Positions 1 through 6,145 of a stretch of DNA of 14,431 bases are shown here, one piece after another. This DNA is from Alphaproteobacteria bacterium (GTDB lineage: Bacteria > Pseudomonadota > Alphaproteobacteria > RF32 > CAG-239), in assembly GCA_017650255.1 (NCBI GenBank), contig JAGCFG010000023.1:1-14431 (forward strand). The letters run 5' to 3'. Each line of letters opens with the position of its first letter. The first letter of the stretch is position 1. The notes below the pieces were generated by a model. It did no database searches and was not told the origin of the DNA. It saw only the letters and a program-made list of their open reading frames with translations. Made by a program: the position numbers and the translations under genes.

Positions 1-1071
1 GATTTTATAAAATCTACAAAATATAAAAGAAAGTATGATGTATGTATTTCATTGGGTTTTAATTGTTTTACCTCTATGATTTTACGAAAATATTTTCTTC
101 AAAAATACTCTTATCCATATGACTGGTCACGTGGTATAGATGAAGAAAAAGCCGGTGTTTTGGGGTTGGATAGAAAAATAGATCTTTTATGTAATGACTT
201 CTCTCGTTGGATTGAACGTCAAGATATGGTGCTAATTGATGATAATAGTTTGAATGAAAATCCCAGTATGAACGTACGTAATGTATATACAGGGTTGCAG
301 TATATTCACGATTTTCCTAAAAGTAAAACTATTGATGAAGAATATCCGAATTTTTATGCCAAATATATGAGAAGACGTGAAAGATTATTAAGCCTGCTGA
401 ATTCTGAAAAAAAAATTTGCTTTATTTTTTATGCCGGTATGAAATCTTTACCCAGAGAAAATATCAAAGTTAATATAACGGAATTTAGAAAAAATTTTTC
501 GACTGCATCGGTAGATTTTCTATTTATTCAAAATAATCCTGATATGTCATTTGAAAAACTTGACTACGAGGTATTAGATAAAAGTGTATATCTAATTAGT
601 TTCAATAATTATGCTTTTGATGAAATAGTTCAAGGTGATTTAGACATTGTAGGTCCTAGATTGGAAAAAGTAATTAATGCCCTCTGTACTAACGACAGCA
701 AAGAATTGTATTATAGCGGTGCAAATTTACCAAGCAATGTAACTTCGAGCGGACAAAATCCAAGTTCGTATTTTCATGGTATTCTCACATATGGGCCATA
801 TATTAGCCTATCATCAGGAAGGTACAAATTTACGATTCAATATAGCTTATCTGATGAATATGGAGCATATTTCGATATAGTATCAAATGCTGGTAAAAAA
901 TTTTGGCTGAAACAAGATTTATCTAAAGATCAGACAGAATTGAGTTTTGAAATGGCATTTTATGAAGATGTTAAAGATTTAGAAATCAGAACTTTTTGCT
1001 ATTTAAAAGATAATAAGAAAAACAATAAATTTATATTGCATGGTATTATGATAGGCAAGAAAGAAGCATAA
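1..1071 (+). CDS. DUF1796-type putative cysteine peptidase with C-terminal beta-sandwich, 5' end outside window
   Basis: The frame is open to the first base, and residues before the first candidate start (TTG at 52) still read as family sequence (YDVCISLGFNC), so the gene begins upstream of the window. The N-terminal part fits the DUF1796 family of putative papain-like cysteine peptidases: SLG-x-NC near the start, then YPYDW, and later a His-Asp (IHDFP) followed by a basic helix and a CFIFY strand. The peptidase assignment in that family is a prediction from fold, not proven chemistry. From about codon 240 onward a second region, with YGPYISLSSGRYKF, resembles the small beta-sandwich attached to some surface-polysaccharide glycosyltransferases. 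DUF1796 genes often lie in capsule or LPS clusters, so this may be the end of such a cluster. Codon use is very AT-rich. A terminator follows 28 bp after the stop. Family call fairly sure; role unknown. Confidence 0.7.
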   Translation, partial: DFIKSTKYKRKYDVCISLGFNCFTSMILRKYFLQKYSYPYDWSRGIDEEKAGVLGLDRKIDLLCNDFSRWIERQDMVLIDDNSLNENPSMNVRNVYTGLQYIHDFPKSKTIDEEYPNFYAKYMRRRERLLSLLNSEKKICFIFYAGMKSLPRENIKVNITEFRKNFSTASVDFLFIQNNPDMSFEKLDYEVLDKSVYLISFNNYAFDEIVQGDLDIVGPRLEKVINALCTNDSKELYYSGANLPSNVTSSGQNPSSYFHGILTYGPYISLSSGRYKFTIQYSLSDEYGAYFDIVSNAGKKFWLKQDLSKDQTELSFEMAFYEDVKDLEIRTFCYLKDNKKNNKFILHGIMIGKKEA

Positions 1072-1099
1072 AATAACAATATAAAAATATATTAGCATT

Positions 1100-1128
1100 A
1101 AAAAAGCCCCCGTAAAGGAGGCTTTTTT
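1100..1128. terminator. Bidirectional intrinsic terminator between the DUF1796 gene and tRNA-Thr
   Basis: AAAAAAGCC pairs perfectly with GGCTTTTTT, and CC/GG can extend the stem past one C-A mismatch. The symmetrical A and T runs give a U-tract on either strand. It lies 28 bp after the stop of the plus-strand gene and 2 bp past the CCA end of the minus-strand tRNA, so it can serve both. Confidence 0.85.
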
Positions 1129-1130
1129 AA

Positions 1131-1205
1131 TGGTGCCGCTAGTAAGAATCGGACTTACGACCCCGTCATTACCAATGACGTGCTCTACCACTGAGCTATA
1201 GCGGC
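1131..1205 (-). tRNA. tRNA-Thr (anticodon GGU)
   Basis: Read on the minus strand, all four arms fold. The acceptor GCCGCTA pairs 7/7 with TAGCGGC, the D arm is GCTC/GAGC with an AGTGGTA loop, the anticodon stem CGTCA/TGACG holds loop TTGGTAA, and the T stem GTAAG/CTTAC is perfect. The anticodon is GGT (plus positions 1171-1173), reading ACC and ACU threonine codons. Discriminator A and CCA are encoded. The T loop reads TCCGATT, so position 55 is C instead of the near-universal T (pseudouridine); everything else is canonical. Confidence 0.97.
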
Positions 1206-1217
1206 GCGACGAAATGG

Positions 1218-1245
1218 AGAATACATATTTAAAAATTAAAATCAA
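1218..1245 (-). promoter_or_regulatory. Promoter of tRNA-Thr
   Basis: On the minus strand TTGATT (plus 1240-1245) and TATTCT (plus 1218-1223) are separated by 16 bp. The expected transcription start is about 6 nt before the mature tRNA 5' end. Fit to the sigma70-type consensus is 4/6 and 4/6, and the placement supports it. Confidence 0.6.
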
Positions 1246-1287
1246 GTAAAATTTTTATTTTTCTCCACAAAAAATTTTTTACCCAAT

Positions 1288-1317
1288 AAAAAAGCGCCGT
1301 ATACTATTACAGCGCTT
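1288..1317 (-). terminator. Intrinsic terminator of the minus-strand orphan gene
   Basis: On the minus strand AAGCGCTGTA pairs with TACGGCGCTT (10 bp, one T-G wobble) around the 6-nt loop ATAGTA, followed by a run of six T (the last two shared with the stem). It starts 6 bp past the stop codon of the gene ending at 1324. Confidence 0.85.
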
Positions 1318-1323
1318 GGATTT

Positions 1324-1800
1324 TCAGCCTTGAAAAAACAATAGTTTGCTATTTGTCTTGCATACCATTTCTACAGATTTTTCAAAACATAAAAAGTCAT
1401 TAATTACACTTGGGCGGGTACAGAGGTCTCCTGACATTGAGCATTTAAGGTTGTGGGCTTTGCGCCACTTGTATTCCTCGTTGGTAATGTTGGTATAAAG
1501 GTCATCGTGGCTCCACCAAATGACGTCCAGCTCCATTTCATCATATTTCCATTTCGGTAGAGACGTAAACAGATCATAAGCCAAAAGGACAAGCGGGTTA
1601 TAGCAATAACTTTCCTTAATGAGTTTCGGTATAATCAAAACCTTGTCGGAATCGGAGAGTTCCGTAAAGGACTTTTCAAGGATTGCAAAGAGCTCAAGTT
1701 GAGCCTGAGATTCCTGTGTCCAACAGACCTTGCAAAAGGCATCTACCCGCTTTTCGGGAGATATTGCCTTGTCATTCAAAATTTTCTTTGTTTCTTCCAT
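1324..1800 (-). CDS. Hypothetical protein, 158 aa, unrecognised
   Basis: I do not recognise this family. The protein is soluble, with no signal peptide or membrane segment. The first ~70 residues look helical and acidic/basic (MEETKKILNDKAISPEKRVD). The second half is aromatic (WWSHDDLYTNITNEEYKWRK). Several cysteines are scattered (near residues 23, 26, 65, 119, 126, 137 and 146) without a clear metal-binding spacing. It is real on the strength of its own strong promoter (TTGACA-17-TATATC, 30 nt upstream of the ATG) and its own terminator just past the stop, making it a monocistronic unit. No clear Shine-Dalgarno sequence precedes the ATG. GC is slightly higher (hand counts of three 60-base rows give about 38-47%) than in the neighbouring DUF1796 gene. 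It could be a lineage-specific or transferred gene; function unknown. Confidence 0.7.
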   Translation of the reverse strand: MEETKKILNDKAISPEKRVDAFCKVCWTQESQAQLELFAILEKSFTELSDSDKVLIIPKLIKESYCYNPLVLLAYDLFTSLPKWKYDEMELDVIWWSHDDLYTNITNEEYKWRKAHNLKCSMSGDLCTRPSVINDFLCFEKSVEMVCKTNSKLLFFQG

Positions 1801-1836
1801 AATAATATGATTTTTATAATAAATTTTCCGCTTGGT

Positions 1837-1865
1837 GATATAGTTTAATTTTTGCCCAATGTCAA
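1837..1865 (-). promoter_or_regulatory. Strong sigma70-type promoter of the 158-aa orphan
   Basis: On the minus strand a perfect -35 TTGACA (plus 1860-1865), a 17-bp spacer and -10 TATATC (plus 1837-1842) are present. Predicted start is near 1830, leaving a leader of about 30 nt before the ATG at 1800. Confidence 0.75.
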
Positions 1866-1873
1866 TAAATATC

Positions 1874-1901
1874 TTGATAATGTGATATTTGGTGCTATAA
1901 T
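1874..1901 (+). promoter_or_regulatory. murA: Sigma70-type promoter of the murA operon
   Basis: TTGATA (1874-1879), a 16-bp spacer and a perfect TATAAT (1896-1901). Predicted start is near 1908, about 24 nt before the first gene. Its -35 lies only 8 bp from the -35 of the divergent promoter, so the two may compete for polymerase. Confidence 0.75.
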
Positions 1902-1931
1902 TCTCCTAATTTATTTTTTAAGGATTTTGTA

Positions 1932-2084
1932 ATGACCGAAAAGAAAAAAACTCGCGCAGAACAGCGTTTTGAAAAAGAAGCAAAAATGCTACAAAAAAAT
2001 TTGGAAAAACGCAAAAAACAACAAGAAGAACTGAATAGACTTAAAGAATTGAGGAAAAAACAAAATGGATCGACTGAAAATTAG
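1932..2084 (+). CDS. Small charged coiled-coil protein preceding murA, 50 aa
   Basis: This short gene starts with ATG 7 nt after an AAGGA ribosome binding site (1920-1924) and downstream of the TTGATA/TATAAT promoter. The product begins MTEKKKTRAEQRFEKEAKML and is almost entirely Lys, Glu, Gln, Arg and Leu. A heptad-like pattern from about residue 9 to 45 predicts a single long helix or coiled coil. The last 20 nt overlap the murA start (2065), implying translational coupling. I recall similar 40-60-residue basic ORFs ahead of murA in other alphaproteobacteria (often with an N-L-x-R-R-K-x-Q pattern; here NLEKRKKQQ), but they have no assigned function that I know of. It could be an RNA- or ribosome-binding peptide or a coupling leader; that is inference. 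Confidence 0.7.
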   Translation: MTEKKKTRAEQRFEKEAKMLQKNLEKRKKQQEELNRLKELRKKQNGSTEN

Positions 2085-3363
2085 GGGCGGAAAAAGGCTG
2101 GAAGGGAAAATTTATATCAGCGGGGCAAAAAATGCCGCCCTACCCTTGATTTGTGCCTCACTTTTGACCGACGAAAAGGTTATTTTGACCAATATGCCGA
2201 TGCTCTCGGATATTAAATCGATGAATTTGCTCTTAGAAGAGCTGGGAACGACAATTGTGAGCAAAGATGAAATTATTGATGGAAACCCTTGTAAAAACTA
2301 CACTTATTATACACCGGAGTTCAAAAGCCTTGTAGCGCCGTATGATTTTGTGCGCAAAATGAGAGCTTCTTACTATGTTTTGGGGCCGCTGCTCGCCAGA
2401 AAGGGCTATGTTGAGCTGTCATTGCCCGGAGGATGCGCAATCGGCGCAAGACCGATGGATATTCACCTTTCCGCACTTGAACAGATGGGTGCAACCATAG
2501 AAATTAAGAACGGATATGTTATTGCCAAGGCAGAAAAGGGGTTGCACGGCGCACATTTGTTGTTTAATATTGCTTCTGTCGGTGCTACCTGCAATGTTTT
2601 GATGGCTGCAACACTAGCAAAGGGAGAAACAATTATCGAAAATGCCGCCAGAGAACCGGAAATTGCCGATTTGGCAAAAATGCTCAACTCCATGGGGGCA
2701 AAAATCAGCGGCATCGGAACATCGATATTGCAAATTGAAGGGGTGGAAAGACTTAGAGGCACAATTCATAAAGTTATTGCTGACAGAATTGAGGCCGGTT
2801 CTTATGCCGTGGCGGCAGCGATTACACGCGGAAGGATTGAACTGATAAACGCGCAGGCTGAAACCTTGCAGACCCCAATCAAAATTTTGCGCCAAACCGG
2901 TGTTAATGTCGAAGAAAACGAGCGCTCGATTATTGTTGATGCAAGGGGATGTACTTTAACCGGTCAAGATATTATTACCGACTATTATCCAGGCTTTCCG
3001 ACTGACTTGCAAGCACAATTTTTAACCCTGATGCTCACCGCTAACGGGGCTTCTATGGTTACAGAGACGATTTTTGAAAATAGGTTTATGCATGTGCCTG
3101 AGTTGTTGCGTATGGGGGCGAACATAAATGTTCACCGACATGCCTCGGCAATTGTCCGCGGTGTAGAAAAGCTGAACGGTGCTCCTGTGATGGCGACAGA
3201 TTTGCGAGCATCTTTTGCTCTGGTGCTGGCGGGGCTTATTGCCGAAGGTGAAACCATTGTCAATCGTATATATCACCTTGACAGAGGTTATGAAAAACTG
3301 GAAGAAAAGCTGCGTTCTGTCGGCGCAGATATTGAAAGAATTAAAGATACAGAGGAAGAATAG
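2065..3363 (+). CDS. murA: UDP-N-acetylglucosamine 1-carboxyvinyltransferase
   Basis: MurA transfers enolpyruvate from PEP to UDP-GlcNAc, the first committed step of peptidoglycan synthesis, in the cytoplasm. The 432-residue length is slightly above the E. coli enzyme (419). Family residues are visible: K22-N23 in SGAKNAALPL, basic residues R97/R100 in VRKMRAS, Cys124 in LPGGCAIGARP with R129 just after it, D314 in FPTDLQAQ, R340 in ENRFMH, R381 in DLRAS and R407 in LDRGYE. Cys124 corresponds to the active-site cysteine that fosfomycin alkylates, so the enzyme belongs to the fosfomycin-binding type. The start overlaps the upstream small ORF by 20 nt, and the stop abuts the next ATG with no gap. 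The fold is the expected two inside-out alpha/beta domains, with no truncation. Confidence 0.97.
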   Translation: MDRLKIRGGKRLEGKIYISGAKNAALPLICASLLTDEKVILTNMPMLSDIKSMNLLLEELGTTIVSKDEIIDGNPCKNYTYYTPEFKSLVAPYDFVRKMRASYYVLGPLLARKGYVELSLPGGCAIGARPMDIHLSALEQMGATIEIKNGYVIAKAEKGLHGAHLLFNIASVGATCNVLMAATLAKGETIIENAAREPEIADLAKMLNSMGAKISGIGTSILQIEGVERLRGTIHKVIADRIEAGSYAVAAAITRGRIELINAQAETLQTPIKILRQTGVNVEENERSIIVDARGCTLTGQDIITDYYPGFPTDLQAQFLTLMLTANGASMVTETIFENRFMHVPELLRMGANINVHRHASAIVRGVEKLNGAPVMATDLRASFALVLAGLIAEGETIVNRIYHLDRGYEKLEEKLRSVGADIERIKDTEEE

Positions 3364-4623
3364 ATGTTGCCGGAAATTTCTACACTTAAAAACGGATTGA
3401 GAGTTGCAACTTTTTGTTATCCCCAGTTTGAAACGGTATCATTAGGCATTTGGGTTAATACCGGTTCGGCCTATGAACCCAAAGAGCTGAATGGAATTTC
3501 GCATTTTGTGGAACATATGGTTTTTAAGGGAAGCAAAAGCAGAAATTCCATTGAGATTTCTGAAGCAATTGAAAATGTCGGCGGTCACAGTAATGCTTAT
3601 ACGTCAAGGGAATTTACGGCTTTTTATGCAAAAATGCTGAAAGATGATGCCGAGATTGCTATTGATGTTATTGCCGAAATGCTAACTTCGCCATCTTTTT
3701 TGGAAGAAGAGCTGAAAAAAGAGCGTGAAGTCGTTGTGCAGGAAATTAACCAAACTTTTGATGATCCCAGCGATATAATCTTTGATTATGCGCAGGAGCA
3801 GGCTTTTCCAAACCAAGCAATGGGAAGACCGATTTTGGGGACCAAAGAGCTGGTCAGAAGCTATGGCGCCAATGAGCTGAGAAGGTATATGAAAAGCAAT
3901 TATGCCGCAAGCAATATGATTGTTTGTGCGGTGGGCAATGTTGACCACGAAAAATTTGTAAAAATGGTCGAAAGCAGAATGGCAGATGTTGCTCAAAAAA
4001 CGTCTTTTGTCTCAGAAAAACAAATATATAAAGGCGGATATTTTGCCGAAAAAAGAGATAATGAACAAGCGCAGGTTGTGTTGGGCTTTGAAGGTGTGAA
4101 ACACGGAGCAAAAGACTATTATCCGACAATGCTTTTGGTTTCTGTTCTCGGAGGAGGAATGTCATCGCGTTTGTTCAAAGAAATTAGGGAAAAACGTGGA
4201 CTGGTATATTCGGTTTATTGTTTTTCAAATAACCATACACAAAGCGGATTTTTGGGTGTTTCGGCAGCTACGGACAAAGAACAGATTAATAAAATGATGC
4301 CGGTAATGGTTGATGAAATAAAAAAAGTTTGTAATGAAAAAATTACCGATGAAGAGCTGTTGCGCGTAAAAACACAAATTAAGGCCGGTATTTTGATGTC
4401 GCTTGAAAGCTCTTCGTCTGTGGCCGAACGAATTGCCAGACAACAATTGATTTTTGGGCGATATATTCCAGAAAGTGAGATCGTCGAAAAGCTTGAAGCT
4501 GTTACCAAAGAAGATATTTTGAAAGCGGCGCAAAAAGTTTTTGCAACAAAACCTACTTATACTTTGGTGGGCAATATTGACGGGCATATTTCTTATGAGG
4601 ATATTTGTCAGAAACTGAAATGA
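3364..4623 (+). CDS. M16 family zinc metallopeptidase (processing-peptidase type)
   Basis: An inverzincin of the pitrilysin/M16B group. The zinc motif HxxEH is HFVEH at residues 47-51, and the third ligand Glu127 follows 76 residues after it, the spacing typical of bacterial homologues of mitochondrial processing peptidase. The C-terminal half carries the second, catalytically silent M16 domain, with EKRGLVYSVY near residues 277-286. Length (419 aa) is usual for single-chain bacterial MPP-like proteins (YmxG/PqqL-like). There is no signal peptide, so it should act in the cytoplasm on peptides or presequence-like substrates; the natural substrate in bacteria is generally unknown. The ATG follows the murA stop directly, and an AGAGGAAG ribosome binding site lies inside the end of murA, so translation is probably coupled. 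Confidence 0.93.
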   Translation: MLPEISTLKNGLRVATFCYPQFETVSLGIWVNTGSAYEPKELNGISHFVEHMVFKGSKSRNSIEISEAIENVGGHSNAYTSREFTAFYAKMLKDDAEIAIDVIAEMLTSPSFLEEELKKEREVVVQEINQTFDDPSDIIFDYAQEQAFPNQAMGRPILGTKELVRSYGANELRRYMKSNYAASNMIVCAVGNVDHEKFVKMVESRMADVAQKTSFVSEKQIYKGGYFAEKRDNEQAQVVLGFEGVKHGAKDYYPTMLLVSVLGGGMSSRLFKEIREKRGLVYSVYCFSNNHTQSGFLGVSAATDKEQINKMMPVMVDEIKKVCNEKITDEELLRVKTQIKAGILMSLESSSSVAERIARQQLIFGRYIPESEIVEKLEAVTKEDILKAAQKVFATKPTYTLVGNIDGHISYEDICQKLK

Positions 4624-4635
4624 TTGGAGGAAAAA

Positions 4636-5703
4636 ATGTCGCGTGCAGAAGATATTTTTCAAAAATTGATTTATTTCGGCGAAGAAGCTATTGACGAGTT
4701 TATCATAAACTCGCAGACCGAAGAGTTGTTTTTGGATTTTAAGCGAGCCGATTCAAGTGGAAAAAACAATAATTCTCTGCATAAAGACGACAGGCGTAAT
4801 TTGGCAAAATGTATCTCGGGATTTGGCAACTCTGAGGGAGGAGTTGTCGTTTGGGGGGTTGAATGTTCGCGCAATGCAGATGTTGGAGACGTGGCAAGAG
4901 CAAAGGTGAAAGTGCATAATGTTTATCGCTTTTTGAGCTGGCTTGAGAATGCAATATCAGGATGTACAATTCCTAGCCATAACAAAGTGCGTAATCACAT
5001 TATAAGCGTGGATAAGAAAGGCGACGGCTTTGTCGCGACATATATCCCCAAAAGCGAATTGGCACCATTGATGACCACAATCGGCAACACATTTTATATT
5101 CGTTCCGGCTCAAACAATGTTCCGGCGCCCTATTCTGTTTTGGCAGGCATGTTCGGTCGGCGTCCACAGGCCGAAATTGAGCTTTTGATTACCGACAAAA
5201 GCTTGGAAATTTTGGAAAATTCGGAAGCTGATATCCTATATCCCTCAAGCATTGATTCACCTCCGGAAAAATATATGAAAATCGGTTTTGTTATCAGGGG
5301 CAACAATCAAAGTAATGTTATTGCCAGAGAATTGTATATGTCTTGTACAACCTCTTCTGACGGCGGAGAATATAATAAGGTGCGTTTTTTGAACTATAAC
5401 CAAATGGACACAGTTGCAGGACTTGATGGACAGCTGAATATTATTACTCGTCCAGAATTGCGAGTGCCGCCCAGAAGTACGGTAAAATTTGCCACAGTAG
5501 AAATGATTTTCAGCCCGTATATTGAAGAAGACTTTTTGCTTGATGGAGTGATTGGTGCCGATGGAACAGCTCCGCGCAATTTTAGAATTTATATTCCAAA
5601 GAACAAGCTACGCTCTTTTGTTGCCAAAGCTATGAGAGAAGAAGCTCAGGAAGGCGTGCTCCTAAACGAGTTCTTCGGTGAATATATGAGCGGAGATTTT
5701 TGA
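4636..5703 (+). CDS. AlbA_2 (Schlafen-type) domain protein, 355 aa
   Basis: Residues ~26-170 match the AlbA_2 domain: an E-x-x-x-LDFKR opening (ELFLDFKR, 30-37), then [20 protein letters not shown] (55-74), and [13 protein letters not shown] near 153-165. This domain is shared by Schlafen proteins and many bacterial putative regulators or nucleic-acid-binding proteins. The remaining ~185 residues look like a beta-rich domain ([24 protein letters not shown]) and do not resemble the helicase-related C-terminal domain common in this family. I chose ATG 4636 because GGAGG (4626-4630) lies 5 nt upstream; the in-frame TTG at 4624 lies before that site. It sits between the M16 peptidase and rnhA with 12-nt and 1-nt gaps, so it is co-transcribed with housekeeping genes. 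A role in nucleic acid metabolism is plausible because of rnhA, but that is inference. Confidence 0.85.
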   Translation: MSRAEDIFQKLIYFGEEAIDEFIINSQTEELFLDFKRADSSGKNNNSLHKDDRRNLAKCISGFGNSEGGVVVWGVECSRNADVGDVARAKVKVHNVYRFLSWLENAISGCTIPSHNKVRNHIISVDKKGDGFVATYIPKSELAPLMTTIGNTFYIRSGSNNVPAPYSVLAGMFGRRPQAEIELLITDKSLEILENSEADILYPSSIDSPPEKYMKIGFVIRGNNQSNVIARELYMSCTTSSDGGEYNKVRFLNYNQMDTVAGLDGQLNIITRPELRVPPRSTVKFATVEMIFSPYIEEDFLLDGVIGADGTAPRNFRIYIPKNKLRSFVAKAMREEAQEGVLLNEFFGEYMSGDF

Positions 5704-5704
5704 T

Positions 5705-6145
5705 ATGCAGAGAATTGAAATATATACGGACGGTGCTTGTTCCGGCAACCCCGGAGCCGGCGGCTGGGGAGCACTGTTGCGTTGGAAAGACGTGGAAAAA
5801 GAATTATCCGGAGCTGAGAAAGATACCACAAATAACCGAATGGAGATGACTGCGGTAATACAAGCTTTGCAAGCATTGAAAAGGCCTTGCAATATTACTT
5901 TGTATACAGATAGCAAATATGTTATGAATGGTATTACCGAATGGCTGCCAAACTGGAAAAAGAACAATTGGCGGACATCAAACAAAAAATCGGCAGTAAA
6001 AAATGTTGACCTTTGGCAAAAAATTGATGAACTGATTGCTATCCATGAAATTAGATGGGTATGGGTGAAAGGACACGATGGTAACCCTGACAACGAAAGA
6101 GTTGATTCATTGGCCAGAAATGCTATTTTGTCGTTGGCTGAGTGA
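5705..6145 (+). CDS. rnhA: Ribonuclease HI
   Basis: RNase HI cleaves the RNA strand of RNA:DNA hybrids, removing R-loops and primers. The four acidic catalytic residues are present at near E. coli numbering: D9 in [13 protein letters not shown]47 in NNRMEM, D69 in LYTDSKYV and D134 in RVDSLAR. The active-site His124 is in [11 protein letters not shown]. The basic protrusion is present ([16 protein letters not shown], ~80-95). At 146 residues it is a complete, single-domain enzyme. The ATG is 1 nt after the upstream stop, with GGAG (5692-5695) 9 nt upstream. Its 3' end overlaps the convergent dsbD-like gene by 23 bp, with no terminator visible between them. Confidence 0.97.
   Translation: MQRIEIYTDGACSGNPGAGGWGALLRWKDVEKELSGAEKDTTNNRMEMTAVIQALQALKRPCNITLYTDSKYVMNGITEWLPNWKKNNWRTSNKKSAVKNVDLWQKIDELIAIHEIRWVWVKGHDGNPDNERVDSLARNAILSLAE

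Noticed and set aside
1003..1245. 80-aa minus-strand ORF containing SSVVEHVIGNDGVV
   Set aside because: It is a translation of tRNA-Thr and its flanks; this string is typical of spurious ORFs over tRNA genes.
4624..4635. Upstream TTG start for the AlbA_2 gene
   Set aside because: The GGAGG site lies just after it and 5 nt before ATG 4636, so 4636 is the start.
2463..4662. Several minus-strand ORFs of 84-145 aa under murA and the M16 gene
   Set aside because: They are antisense shadows of well-supported genes, without promoters or recognisable products.
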